From Pseudomonas viridiflava (GTDB lineage Bacteria > Pseudomonadota > Gammaproteobacteria > Pseudomonadales > Pseudomonadaceae): DNA of 64,000 nt. Below, in pieces: positions 54,016 through 62,511 of the stretch. A program made the position numbers and the translations under genes. Location of the stretch: assembly GCF_900589395.1 (NCBI RefSeq), contig NZ_UUIS01000009.1:22552-86551 (forward strand). Direction: 5' to 3'. The notes under the pieces are model-generated. The model had not been told where the DNA came from and made no database searches. It saw only the letters and a program-made list of their open reading frames with translations. The stretch's first letter is position 1, and every line of letters begins with the position of its first letter.

Positions 54016-54318
54016 ATGACCGTCACGTCCGAGCTCTCTGCAGATGGCCGCCAGGTGACCCTGCTCATCGAAGGGCGTTTTGACTTCGCGTCCCACCAGG
54101 CCTTTCGTGCGGCGTATCAGGATCACAGCGCCGAGCTGGACTATGTCGTCGACCTGCGCGGCACCCATTACCTCGACAGCTCGGCGCTGGGCATGCTTTT
54201 ACTGCTGCGCGACCACGCCGGCGGCGACAAGGCGGTGGTCCAGTTGGTGAACTGCACGCCCGATGTCATCAAGATCCTGACCATTTCCAACTTCTCCCGA
54301 CTGTTCCAGGTCAGCTAG
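54016..54318 (+). CDS. STAS-domain anti-sigma factor antagonist
   Basis: 100 residues. A single STAS fold with the phosphorylation-site segment GTHYLDSSALGMLLLLRDHAG (Ser55/Ser56), like SpoIIAA and HsbA of P. aeruginosa. CAGGAGG precedes the ATG. The following gene holds the matching phosphatase and kinase domains, so the pair should form a phosphorylation switch on this protein. Placed between fliJ and fliK. Confidence 0.9.
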   Translation: MTVTSELSADGRQVTLLIEGRFDFASHQAFRAAYQDHSAELDYVVDLRGTHYLDSSALGMLLLLRDHAGGDKAVVQLVNCTPDVIKILTISNFSRLFQVS

Positions 54319-54321
54319 GCC

Positions 54322-56019
54322 TTGCACGTCGACCCTTCGTGCCTGCGTATCCTGATCGCCGACGACAGTCCCAGCGATCGCCTGCTGCTGGCCGCTCTGA
54401 TTGCACGCCAGGGCCACCAGGCGCTAGTGGCTGCCAATGGCGTCGAGGCGCTGGAACTGTATCGCCTGCAACAGCCACACCTGGTGTTAATGGACGCCAT
54501 GATGCCGGTGATGGACGGCTTTGAAGCGGCCCGACAGATCAGGCTGCTGGCTGGCGAGTCACTGGTGCCGATCATTTTCCTGACCTCGCTGACCGAGGGC
54601 GAGGCGCTGGCGCGCTGCCTGGAAGCCGGCGGCGACGACTTCATCGCCAAGCCGTACAACCCCCTGGTGCTGGCCGCCAAGATCAATGCCATGAATCGCC
54701 TGCGCCAATTGCAGGAAACCGTGCTGCGCCAGCGCGACTTGCTGGCCAGCCACCGTGAACATTTGCTTAACGAGCAGCGGGTGGCCAAGGCGGTGTTCGA
54801 TCAGGTTGCCCATTCCGGCTGCCTGGACTCGCCCAATATCCGCTACCTGCAATCGCCGTATGCGCTGTTCAATGGCGACCTGATGCTGGCGGCCTGGTCG
54901 CCTGCCGGGCAGATGTACGTGTTGCTCGGTGACTTTACCGGCCATGGCCTGCCGGCAGCAGTCGGTGCCATGCCACTGGCCGAGGTGTTCTATGGCATGA
55001 CGGCCAAGGGCTACGGCTTGCCGGAAATGCTGCGCAAGATGAACACCAAGCTCAAGCGCATCCTGCCGGTGGGCATGTTCTGCTGCGCGACCGTGCTGTG
55101 CATCGATTTCAAGCAGCAACAGGTCGAGCTGTGGAACGGCGGCCTGCCCGACGGTTACCTGTTGCACGCAGGCGTTGGCAGCTTCCAGCCCTTGCCGTCG
55201 CGCCACCTGCCGCTGGGCATCCTGCCGAGCAGCGCCTTTGACGAGCGCACTGAAGTGCTGCCACTGGCGCCGGGCGACCGGATCTTCTTGCTCTCCGATG
55301 GTGTCATGGACACTCGCGACGCCCAGGACCGCCTGTTCGGCACCCAGCGGTTGTGCGAAGTGCTGGCCGCCAACCGCGAGCCTGCACAACTGATCGAGGA
55401 AATCCTCCAGGCGCTGAATGATTTTGGTGGCCAGGCACGCGATGACGTCAGCATGCTGGACATCAGCACCTCGGTCCCGCTGGGCGAGAACATGCCGGTG
55501 GCGAGCCGGATTGATGACGGTCCGGCCAATCCGCTGGACTGGTCGGCCAGTTTCGAGTTTCGCGCCGCGACCCTGAAAACGTTCAATCCCCTGCCTTACA
55601 TTCTTCAACTGCTGCTGGAGGTGCATGGTTTGCGCGACCAGAGCGGGGCGCTATACAGCGTACTGGCCGAGTTGTACAGCAATGCGCTGGAGCATGGCGT
55701 ACTGGGTCTCGATTCGCGCCTGAAACACAATGCCGCCGGATTTGCCCGCTATTATCAAGAGCGTACCCGACGCCTGGAGCAGTTGCAGGATGGTTTCATC
55801 CGCTTGCAGCTGGACGTCCAGGCCGGCACCCGGGGCGGTACATTGAGCATCAGCCTGCAGGACAGCGGCCAGGGGTTTGATGTGCAGAGCGTGCTCAACC
55901 GCGCGCCTGCAGATGAGCATTTGTGTGGACGTGGCCTGCGGCTGGTCCGCTCGTTGTGCCGAGAGGCTCGCTGGTCCGAGGGTGGACGGGCGGTATGCGT
56001 GGAGTTTGTGTGGGGGTGA
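54322..56019 (+). CDS. HsbR-like response regulator: REC, PP2C phosphatase, anti-sigma HATPase
   Basis: 565 residues with a TTG start three bases after the STAS gene; no ATG fits the conserved LRILIADDSPSD start. Receiver (8-125) with phospho-Asp D58 (LVLMDAMMPVMDG). A SpoIIE-type PP2C domain (about 190-385) has LLGDFTGHGLPAAVG, LLSDGVMD and the final Asp in ARDDVSML. An RsbW/SpoIIAB-like HATPase ends the protein (LAELYSNALEHGV; LQDSGQGFD; GRGLRLVRSLC). Domain order equals HsbR. It can both dephosphorylate and rephosphorylate the STAS partner, under control of receiver phosphorylation. Confidence 0.9.
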   Translation: MHVDPSCLRILIADDSPSDRLLLAALIARQGHQALVAANGVEALELYRLQQPHLVLMDAMMPVMDGFEAARQIRLLAGESLVPIIFLTSLTEGEALARCLEAGGDDFIAKPYNPLVLAAKINAMNRLRQLQETVLRQRDLLASHREHLLNEQRVAKAVFDQVAHSGCLDSPNIRYLQSPYALFNGDLMLAAWSPAGQMYVLLGDFTGHGLPAAVGAMPLAEVFYGMTAKGYGLPEMLRKMNTKLKRILPVGMFCCATVLCIDFKQQQVELWNGGLPDGYLLHAGVGSFQPLPSRHLPLGILPSSAFDERTEVLPLAPGDRIFLLSDGVMDTRDAQDRLFGTQRLCEVLAANREPAQLIEEILQALNDFGGQARDDVSMLDISTSVPLGENMPVASRIDDGPANPLDWSASFEFRAATLKTFNPLPYILQLLLEVHGLRDQSGALYSVLAELYSNALEHGVLGLDSRLKHNAAGFARYYQERTRRLEQLQDGFIRLQLDVQAGTRGGTLSISLQDSGQGFDVQSVLNRAPADEHLCGRGLRLVRSLCREARWSEGGRAVCVEFVWG

Positions 56020-56060
56020 GTGGCATACTGCCCCCGGTTTCTTGATCAAGGAGTGAGCAA

Positions 56061-56456
56061 GTGTCAGCCGTTCATATGGATTACAGTGTGTTGACGACCT
56101 TGCGGGACGTCATGGAAGACGAATACCTGACGTTGCTCGATGTCTTCGTGAAAGACTCGGACCTGCGCATGACCTTGTTGCGCCAGGCGCTGTTGGCGGC
56201 ACGCATCGGCAGTGCCCCGCTGGATTTTGTCGAGTTGGGCCTGGCAGCCCACAGCTTCAAGGGCAGCAGCAGCAACATGGGGGCGGTGCATCTGTCAGAG
56301 CTGTGCCGGCAGCTTGAACAGCAGGCGCGTGATCAGGTTGCCGACGGGTTGCAGTCACTGGTCGAGTCGATCGGCGACGAATACCAGGTCATCCGCCGGT
56401 TATTCGACGCCGAGCGTCAGGCCTGCATCGCCCAGGTCGTACCCTTGGTGACCTGA
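56061..56456 (+). CDS. Hpt phosphotransfer protein
   Basis: 131 residues, GTG start with AAGGAG eight bases upstream. Four-helix Hpt domain with the phospho-His H64 in GLAAHSFKGSSSNMGA and the usual LCRQLEQQARD after it. A likely phosphate donor for the receiver of the adjacent HsbR-like protein. No kinase gene is nearby, so the source is a remote hybrid kinase. Confidence 0.88.
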   Translation: MSAVHMDYSVLTTLRDVMEDEYLTLLDVFVKDSDLRMTLLRQALLAARIGSAPLDFVELGLAAHSFKGSSSNMGAVHLSELCRQLEQQARDQVADGLQSLVESIGDEYQVIRRLFDAERQACIAQVVPLVT

Positions 56457-56476
56457 AACCGCCCGATCTGTGACAT

Positions 56477-56492
56477 GGCCCGCATCTTGCTG
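56477..56492 (+). promoter_or_regulatory. Sigma54 promoter of fliK
   Basis: TGGCCC-GCATC-TTGCT, 10 of 11 consensus bases with correct spacing. Predicted start near 56503, 27 bp before fliK. Confidence 0.85.
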
Positions 56493-56529
56493 GTGCAATG
56501 ACATTGTGCTGCCCGATGCGGAGATTCAA

Positions 56530-57876
56530 ATGTCACTTGCCCCTAATGTATTACTCCAGACCCATGCGGCGACCACGGCCAAGTCCAGTGCCGCCAGCCA
56601 ATTGTCCAGGTCTGCTGAGATCGGCAAGGACCCGGCGTCCGGCTTCGCCAAGGTGTTCAACCGTGAGTCTCGCGAAGCGCCGAAGGCCGAGCGCGACGTC
56701 CAGCCCAATGCGGCCCGCGAAAAAGGCGCCTCTGACAAGCCTCGGGCCACGGCCGGCAAGGACAAGCCGAGCGAAGCACCTGAGGTTGCCGATAACTCCC
56801 CTGCGGTTGCCGAAAGCGGCAATGACTTGCCTGCCGACGCAGTCGCCCAGGCCGCTGAGCAGCCTCAATCGGGCGAGCCAGGCGCCGACGGCGACACGCA
56901 GAACGGCACCGCCAGTACACCCGAGCAGGCCGACCAGGCGCTGGCTGGCGCACAGGCCGGGCAGGGGGCCTTGCCCTTGATCGTGCAGACGGCGCCGACG
57001 CCGGTCGCGGCGGTGACAGAAGAAGCCTTCAATCCTGACGTCGATCCACTCGATGGCTTGCACGCCTTGCAGTTTGCCCTGGAAAGCGCCAATGGCCGGC
57101 GTGCCGGGACAGCGGCGTCGCCCACCCAGACCCCGACTGCGCAGAATGGCGCGCTGGTCGACGGTGAGGTGGCGGACGCGCAGAACATCGTCAATAACCT
57201 GGCGAGCCTGCAAGGGGATCAGGACCTTGACGGCGCAGATGAGGGCAGCGAAAAATCCCTGGCCGGCCTGCTCGATGACGGGCTCAAGGACGTCAAGGCC
57301 GCAGCGGGCGATACCCGCGTCGACAACTTCGCCGAGCGCCTGGCGGCCTTGAGCCAGGCGGCCCAGCCCGCCCGCGTCGGCAGTGCCACGCCGGTAAGTA
57401 CCCCCGTCATCAACCAGCCATTGGCCATGCATCAGAGCGGCTGGAGCGAAGGCATCGTCGAGCGGGTGATGTACCTCTCCAGTCAGAACCTCAAGTCGGC
57501 AGAGATCAAGCTTGAACCGGCCGAACTCGGGCGCCTGGATATCCGCGTCAATATGGCGCCGGACCAGCAGACCCAGGTCACCTTCGTCAGTGCTCATCTG
57601 GGGGTGCGCGACGCACTGGAGAGCCAGATGATCCGCCTGCGTGAATCCTTCCAGCAGCAGGGCCTTGGCCAGGTCGACGTCAATGTTTCCGACCAGTCGC
57701 AGCAACAGGCCCAGCAGCAAGCCCAGGAACAGGCCAGCCGTGCCCAGCGCGGTGGTTCGCGTATCGATTCAGGCAATGGCGATGCACTTGAAGGGCACGC
57801 CGCAGAACCCACCGTCGCCGCCAGCCAGCCTGTGGAGCGCGTGATCGGCAGCAGCGAGATCGATTACTACGCTTGA
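56530..57876 (+). CDS. fliK: FliK hook-length control protein
   Basis: 448 residues from the ATG at 56530 (GGAG upstream). The N-terminal 270 residues are Ala/Asp/Glu-rich and low in structure, the usual ruler part. The C-terminal substrate-switch domain (about 325-410) has the FliK core: LKSAEIKLEPAELGRLDIRVNM and LGVRDALESQMIRLRESFQQQG. A Gln-rich tail (QSQQQAQQQAQEQASRAQRGG) ends it. If two hook proteins are used, this ruler must fit both. Confidence 0.93.
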   Translation: MSLAPNVLLQTHAATTAKSSAASQLSRSAEIGKDPASGFAKVFNRESREAPKAERDVQPNAAREKGASDKPRATAGKDKPSEAPEVADNSPAVAESGNDLPADAVAQAAEQPQSGEPGADGDTQNGTASTPEQADQALAGAQAGQGALPLIVQTAPTPVAAVTEEAFNPDVDPLDGLHALQFALESANGRRAGTAASPTQTPTAQNGALVDGEVADAQNIVNNLASLQGDQDLDGADEGSEKSLAGLLDDGLKDVKAAAGDTRVDNFAERLAALSQAAQPARVGSATPVSTPVINQPLAMHQSGWSEGIVERVMYLSSQNLKSAEIKLEPAELGRLDIRVNMAPDQQTQVTFVSAHLGVRDALESQMIRLRESFQQQGLGQVDVNVSDQSQQQAQQQAQEQASRAQRGGSRIDSGNGDALEGHAAEPTVAASQPVERVIGSSEIDYYA

Positions 57877-57888
57877 TGAAGTCGATCT

Positions 57889-58012
57889 GGTAGGAGCCCG
57901 CTTGCGGCGCCCGAGTGCGCAGCGCTCGCAAAAATCTCGAAAGCGCTGCAAATTTACGACTGCTGCGCACTCGCTCGCGGTGGTCCGGCATTCCGGCAAG
58001 CGCGCTCCTGCC
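57889..58012. repeat. Imperfect palindrome between fliK and fliL
   Basis: Outer arms GTAGGAGCCCGCTTG (left) and CAAGCGCGCTCCTGCC (right) are inverse apart from one base. Inner arms GAGTGCGCAGC... and GCTGCGCACTCG are also inverted. The nested arms differ in sequence from the REP-like element at 15.5 and 63.7 kb, so this is a second class of extragenic palindrome. Confidence 0.65.
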
Positions 58013-58090
58013 TGGCCATCCCTCTGCTACGCGACAGCGTGCTGCGGGGAGGCAGGATAGTTGCCCGTGTCGCGGGCATGTATCGCACTC

Positions 58091-58106
58091 TGGCATAACC
58101 TTTGCT
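58091..58106 (+). promoter_or_regulatory. Sigma54 promoter of fliLMNOPQR-flhB
   Basis: TGGCAT-AACCT-TTGCT, 10 of 11 consensus bases and exact spacing. Predicted start near 58117, 41 bp before fliL. Confidence 0.88.
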
Positions 58107-58157
58107 CTGGCTCTGTCACGTAACAGTGAACCCCTTGAATAGTGACGGATTATTGGC

Positions 58158-58658
58158 ATGGCGCAGAGCGAAGCAGTCAAAGAGCCCGGCTCGAAGAAAA
58201 AACTCAAGCTCATCATCATCGGGGCCGTGGCCTTGGTCTTGGCCATCGGCCTTTCGGTCGGTGCCACCTGGTTTCTGATGCACAAGTCCGAGCCCAAGCC
58301 GGACCCGGCGGCCGCCGCCGCGCAGGCCAACGCCAAACAGGCGGCGGTGTTCGAAGCCATGACGCCGGCCTTCGTCGTCAACTTCAATGTCAACGGTCGC
58401 CAGCGCTACATGCAGGTCAGCATCACCATGCTGGCGCGTAACGCTGCGGACATGGAAGCGTTGAAGGCGCACATGCCGACCATCCGCAACAACCTGGTGC
58501 TGCTGTTCGCCGGTATCCCGTTCGATTCGCTGACTGCGCCGGTGGGCATGGAAATGCTGCGCCAGAAGGCGACCGCCAGCATCCAGGAAGTGGCCCAGAA
58601 AGAACTGGGCAAGACCGTTGTCGAGCAGTTGCTCTTCACTAACTTCGTATTGCAGTAG
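58158..58658 (+). CDS. fliL: FliL stator-associated membrane protein
   Basis: 166 residues. A short cytoplasmic start with KKKLK, one membrane segment (about 17-37: LIIIGAVALVLAIGLSVGATWFL), an Ala-rich linker, then the periplasmic FliL domain (FEAMTPAFVVNFNVNGRQRYMQVSITML) ending in VVEQLLFTNFVLQ. Stabilises stators around the motor. First gene of the export operon, 10 bp before fliM. Confidence 0.95.
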   Translation: MAQSEAVKEPGSKKKLKLIIIGAVALVLAIGLSVGATWFLMHKSEPKPDPAAAAAQANAKQAAVFEAMTPAFVVNFNVNGRQRYMQVSITMLARNAADMEALKAHMPTIRNNLVLLFAGIPFDSLTAPVGMEMLRQKATASIQEVAQKELGKTVVEQLLFTNFVLQ

Positions 58659-58668
58659 GATCCACGAC

Positions 58669-59637
58669 ATGGCCGTGCAAGACCTGCTGTCCCAGGATGA
58701 AATCGATGCGCTGCTGCATGGCGTTGACGATGGCATGGTGGATACCGACAACGTTGCCGAGCCCGGCACCGTCAAGACCTACGACCTGACAAGCCAGGAC
58801 CGCATCGTTCGGGGGCGCATGCCGACCCTGGAAATGATCAACGAGCGCTTTGCCCGTTACACCCGCATCAGCATGTTCAACCTGCTGCGCCGCTCGGCGG
58901 ACGTGGCGGTGGGCGGCGTGCAGGTCATGAAGTTCGGCGAGTACGTGCATTCGCTGTACGTGCCCACCAGCCTCAACCTGGCCAAGATCAAACCGCTGCG
59001 CGGGACCGCGTTGTTCATTCTCGACGCCAAGCTGGTGTTCAAGCTGGTGGACAACTTCTTTGGCGGCGACGGACGTCACGCCAAGATCGAGGGGCGTGAA
59101 TTCACCCCGACCGAATTGCGCGTGGTGCGCATGGTGCTGGACCAGGCCTTCGTCGACCTCAAGGAAGCCTGGCAGGCCATCATGGAAGTCAACTTCGAGT
59201 ACATCAACTCGGAAGTGAACCCGGCCATGGCCAACATCGTCGGTCCCAGCGAGGCGGTGGTGATTTCGACGTTCCACATCGAACTCGATGGCGGTGGCGG
59301 CGACCTGCACGTGACCATGCCGTACTCGATGATCGAGCCGATCCGCGAGATGCTCGATGCCGGTTTCCAGTCCGATCTCGACGATCAGGACGAGCGCTGG
59401 GTCAAGGCGCTCAAGGAAGACGTGCTCGATGTGTCGGTGCCGGTGACCACCACCGTGGCCAACCGTCAATTGCTGTTGCGCGACATCCTGCACATGCAGC
59501 CCGGTGATGTGATCCCTGTAGAACTGACCGACACACTGGTGATGCGCGCCAATGGCGTGCCCTCGTTCAAGGTCAAGCTGGGCTCGCACAAGGGCAACCT
59601 GGCCCTGCAGATCATCGAACCCATTGAGCGGCGCTGA
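58669..59637 (+). CDS. fliM: FliM motor switch protein
   Basis: 322 residues from the ATG at 58669. The N-terminal CheY-P peptide (DLLSQDEIDALLHGV), the GGVQ-type middle domain and a C-terminal SpoA domain (VTTTVANRQLLLRDILHMQPGDVIPVEL) are all present. It receives the chemotaxis signal and reverses rotation. Confidence 0.97.
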   Translation: MAVQDLLSQDEIDALLHGVDDGMVDTDNVAEPGTVKTYDLTSQDRIVRGRMPTLEMINERFARYTRISMFNLLRRSADVAVGGVQVMKFGEYVHSLYVPTSLNLAKIKPLRGTALFILDAKLVFKLVDNFFGGDGRHAKIEGREFTPTELRVVRMVLDQAFVDLKEAWQAIMEVNFEYINSEVNPAMANIVGPSEAVVISTFHIELDGGGGDLHVTMPYSMIEPIREMLDAGFQSDLDDQDERWVKALKEDVLDVSVPVTTTVANRQLLLRDILHMQPGDVIPVELTDTLVMRANGVPSFKVKLGSHKGNLALQIIEPIERR

Positions 59638-59696
59638 TCGGCACGGTCGCGCTGCACCCTAACGTGTAATTGAAAGAATGCTTGCGAGGACAACCG

Positions 59697-60161
59697 ATGG
59701 CTGATGATAACGAAATGACGTCTGCTGAAGATCAGGCGTTGGCCGATGAATGGGCCGCAGCGCTGGGTGAGGCTGGCGACGGCCAGGCGGACATCGATGC
59801 CTTGCTGGCCGCCGATGCCGCGCGCAAACCCGCCGCTAATCGCATGGCGATGGAAGAATTCGGTGGCACGCCGAAAAGCTCGGCGCAGGTCACCCTCGAC
59901 GGCCCTAACCTGGACGTGATCCTGGACATCCCGGTATCGATTTCCATGGAAGTGGGCAGCACCGACATCAGCATTCGCAACCTGCTGCAGCTCAACCAGG
60001 GGTCGGTGATCGAGCTTGACCGCCTGGCTGGCGAGCCGTTGGACGTGCTGGTCAACGGCACCCTGATTGCGCATGGCGAAGTGGTGGTGGTCAACGAAAA
60101 GTTCGGCATTCGTCTGACGGACGTAATCAGCCCGAGCGAACGTATCAAGAAGCTGCGCTAA
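59697..60161 (+). CDS. fliN: FliN motor switch protein
   Basis: 154 residues from the ATG at 59697 (GCGAGGA upstream); a TTG nine codons earlier lacks a site. An acidic N-terminus (about 1-70) leads to the SpoA domain: [49 protein letters not shown]-ring component that also binds FliH. Abuts fliO. Confidence 0.96.
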   Translation: MADDNEMTSAEDQALADEWAAALGEAGDGQADIDALLAADAARKPAANRMAMEEFGGTPKSSAQVTLDGPNLDVILDIPVSISMEVGSTDISIRNLLQLNQGSVIELDRLAGEPLDVLVNGTLIAHGEVVVVNEKFGIRLTDVISPSERIKKLR

Positions 60162-60656
60162 GTGAGGCGCCTGCTCTGTGCGCTGCTGCTCATGCCGCTG
60201 ATGGCGTGGGCCACCGAGCCGGTTGCGCCGGCTGCTGCGGTCGTGGACCCGGCGCCGGTCACCCAGGCGTCAACGCATGCGGTGGCGGCGGCGCCTCAGG
60301 TTGGCAGTGCGCTGTCGGGTGGCATGGGCGGGCAACTGCTGCAATTGATGCTCGGCCTGCTGCTGGTGATCGGCCTGATCTTCCTGTTGGCCTGGGTCAT
60401 GCGCAAGGTGCAGGCCGGGGCGCTGGGCAACCAGCAGGTCATCGAGCTGGTCGGTTCGCGCGCCCTCGGGCCGCGCGATCGGCTGGTGCTGGTGCAGGTT
60501 GGCAAGGAACAGATTCTGCTGGGCGTCACGCCGGGGCGCATCACGCCGCTGCATGTGCTCAAGGAGGCGGTGGACGTTCCGGTCCGCCAGCCGGCCACTC
60601 CCGAATTCGCCCAGCGCCTGCTGGAGCTCATGGGCAAGGACAAGGACAAGACGTGA
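60162..60656 (+). CDS. fliO: FliO export gate assembly protein
   Basis: 164 residues, GTG start on the base after the fliN stop. A possible signal peptide ([15 protein letters not shown]) and one membrane segment (about 60-80: [22 protein letters not shown]) are followed by a cytoplasmic FliO domain with [38 protein letters not shown]. Helps FliP assemble. Overlaps fliP by 1 bp. Confidence 0.93.
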   Translation: MRRLLCALLLMPLMAWATEPVAPAAAVVDPAPVTQASTHAVAAAPQVGSALSGGMGGQLLQLMLGLLLVIGLIFLLAWVMRKVQAGALGNQQVIELVGSRALGPRDRLVLVQVGKEQILLGVTPGRITPLHVLKEAVDVPVRQPATPEFAQRLLELMGKDKDKT

Positions 60657-61408
60657 TGGGCATGCTGCGTTTGCTGATAGTGCTGCTGTTGGGGATGGCG
60701 GCGCCGCTGGCGCTGGCAGCCGACCCGTTGTCGATTCCGGCGATCACCCTGTCCAATGGCGCCAACGGCCAGCAGGAGTACTCGGTCAGCCTGCAGATCC
60801 TGATGATCATGACGGCGCTGAGCTTCATCCCGGCGTTCGTCATCCTGATGACCAGCTTCACCCGCATCATCGTGGTCTTTTCGATCCTGCGCCAGGCGCT
60901 GGGCCTGCAGCAGACACCGTCCAACCAGGTGCTGATCGGCATGACCCTGTTCCTGACCATGTTTATCATGACCCCGGTGTACGAGCGGATGAACCGCGAC
61001 GCGCTACAGCCTTACCTGGCCGAGACGATGTCGGCGCAGGACGCCCTGGCCAAGGCGCAGGTGCCGGTCAAGGACTTCATGCTGGCGCAGACTCGCACCA
61101 GCGACCTGGAGCTGTTCATGCGCCTGTCCAAGCGCACCGACATCCAGACCCCGGAAGCCGCGCCGCTGACCATCATCGTGCCGGCGTTCGTGATTTCCGA
61201 GCTCAAGACCGCCTTCCAGATCGGCTTCATGATCTTCATCCCGTTTCTGATCATCGACATGGTGGTCGCCAGCGTGCTGATGGCCATGGGTATGATGATG
61301 CTATCGCCGCTGATCATTTCATTGCCGTTCAAGATCATGCTGTTCGTGCTGGTCGATGGCTGGGCGTTGATCGTAGGCACGCTGGCCGGCAGTTTCGGTG
61401 GCGTATGA
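60656..61408 (+). CDS. fliP: FliP export gate protein
   Basis: 250 residues; ATG at 60656 overlaps the fliO stop by one base (a second ATG at 60662 is possible). Cleavable signal ([16 protein letters not shown]), then FliP signatures: [40 protein letters not shown] and [43 protein letters not shown]. Forms the pore with FliQ and FliR. Confidence 0.97.
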   Translation: MGMLRLLIVLLLGMAAPLALAADPLSIPAITLSNGANGQQEYSVSLQILMIMTALSFIPAFVILMTSFTRIIVVFSILRQALGLQQTPSNQVLIGMTLFLTMFIMTPVYERMNRDALQPYLAETMSAQDALAKAQVPVKDFMLAQTRTSDLELFMRLSKRTDIQTPEAAPLTIIVPAFVISELKTAFQIGFMIFIPFLIIDMVVASVLMAMGMMMLSPLIISLPFKIMLFVLVDGWALIVGTLAGSFGGV

Positions 61409-61451
61409 AGGCGCTTTTTGAACGCTGCCGTTGTAACGAGGAGCCTGTGCG

Positions 61452-61721
61452 ATGACCCCTGAAGTTGCGGTCGACCTGTTCCGTGAGGCTTTATGGCTGA
61501 CCACTGTGCTGGTCGCGATCCTGGTGGTGCCCAGCCTGATCTGCGGCCTGATCGTGGCCATGTTCCAGGCCGCCACGCAGATCAACGAACAGACCTTGAG
61601 CTTTCTGCCGCGCCTGCTGGTCATGCTGCTGACCCTGATCGTCACCGGGCCCTGGCTGCTGGGTGTGTTCATGGACTACGTGCTGAATCTGTACAACAGC
61701 ATCCCGACCCTGATCGGCTAG
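61452..61721 (+). CDS. fliQ: FliQ export gate protein
   Basis: 89 residues, two hydrophobic helices (TTVLVAILVVPSLICGLIVAMFQAATQINEQTLSFLPR and LLVMLLTLIVTGPWLLGVFMDY), the complete FliQ. Four bases separate its stop from fliR. Confidence 0.97.
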   Translation: MTPEVAVDLFREALWLTTVLVAILVVPSLICGLIVAMFQAATQINEQTLSFLPRLLVMLLTLIVTGPWLLGVFMDYVLNLYNSIPTLIG

Positions 61722-61724
61722 CGC

Positions 61725-62510
61725 ATGGAGCCGATGCTCGCCCTGACCGACACCCAGATCAGCACCTGGGTGGCCAGCTTCATGCTGCCGATGTTCCGTA
61801 TCGTGGCGGTCTTGATGACCATGCCCATCATCGGCACGACCCTGGTTCCGCGCCGGGTGCGGTTGTATTTCGCCTTTGCCATCACCATCGTGGTCGCGCC
61901 GGTGCTGCCGCCGATGCCGCCCGTCCAGGCGCTGGACCTCAGTGCGCTGCTGCTGATCGGCGAGCAGATCATCATTGGCGTCGGCATGGGCCTGTCGCTG
62001 CAGCTGTTCTTTCATATTTTCGTGGTGGCCGGGCAAATCATTGCCACGCAGATGGGCATGGGCTTTGCGTCGATGGTCGACCCCACCAACGGTGTGTCTT
62101 CGGCGGTGGTCGGGCAATTCTTCACCATGCTGGTGACCCTGATGTTCCTGGGCATGAACGGCCACCTGATCGTGCTCGAAGTGCTGGTCGAAAGCTTTAC
62201 CACGCTGCCGGTGGGCGGCGGGGTGCCGGTGGGCAACTTCTGGACCCTGGCCAACGGCCTGGGCTGGGTCATGGCCTCGGGCCTGCGCCTGGTATTGCCG
62301 GCCGTGACGGCGTTGCTGATCATCAACATCGCGTTCGGCATCATGACCCGCGCCGCGCCGCAACTGAACATCTTCTCGATTGGTTTTCCGCTGACCCTGG
62401 TGCTGGGGATGGTGATCCTGTGGATGAGCATGGCTGACATCCTCAGCCAGTATCAGCCCATGGCGGTCGAGGCCTTGCAGCAAATACGTGATCTGGTGAG
62501 GGCCCGCTGA
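61725..62510 (+). CDS. fliR: FliR export gate protein
   Basis: 261 residues with six hydrophobic segments. Signatures: WVASFMLPMFRIVAVLMTMPIIG, FHIFVVAGQIIATQMGMGFASMVDPTNGVSS and APQLNIFSIGFPLTLVLGMVILW. Normal length; no fusion with flhB. One base before flhB. Confidence 0.97.
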   Translation: MEPMLALTDTQISTWVASFMLPMFRIVAVLMTMPIIGTTLVPRRVRLYFAFAITIVVAPVLPPMPPVQALDLSALLLIGEQIIIGVGMGLSLQLFFHIFVVAGQIIATQMGMGFASMVDPTNGVSSAVVGQFFTMLVTLMFLGMNGHLIVLEVLVESFTTLPVGGGVPVGNFWTLANGLGWVMASGLRLVLPAVTALLIINIAFGIMTRAAPQLNIFSIGFPLTLVLGMVILWMSMADILSQYQPMAVEALQQIRDLVRAR

Positions 62511-62511
62511 G

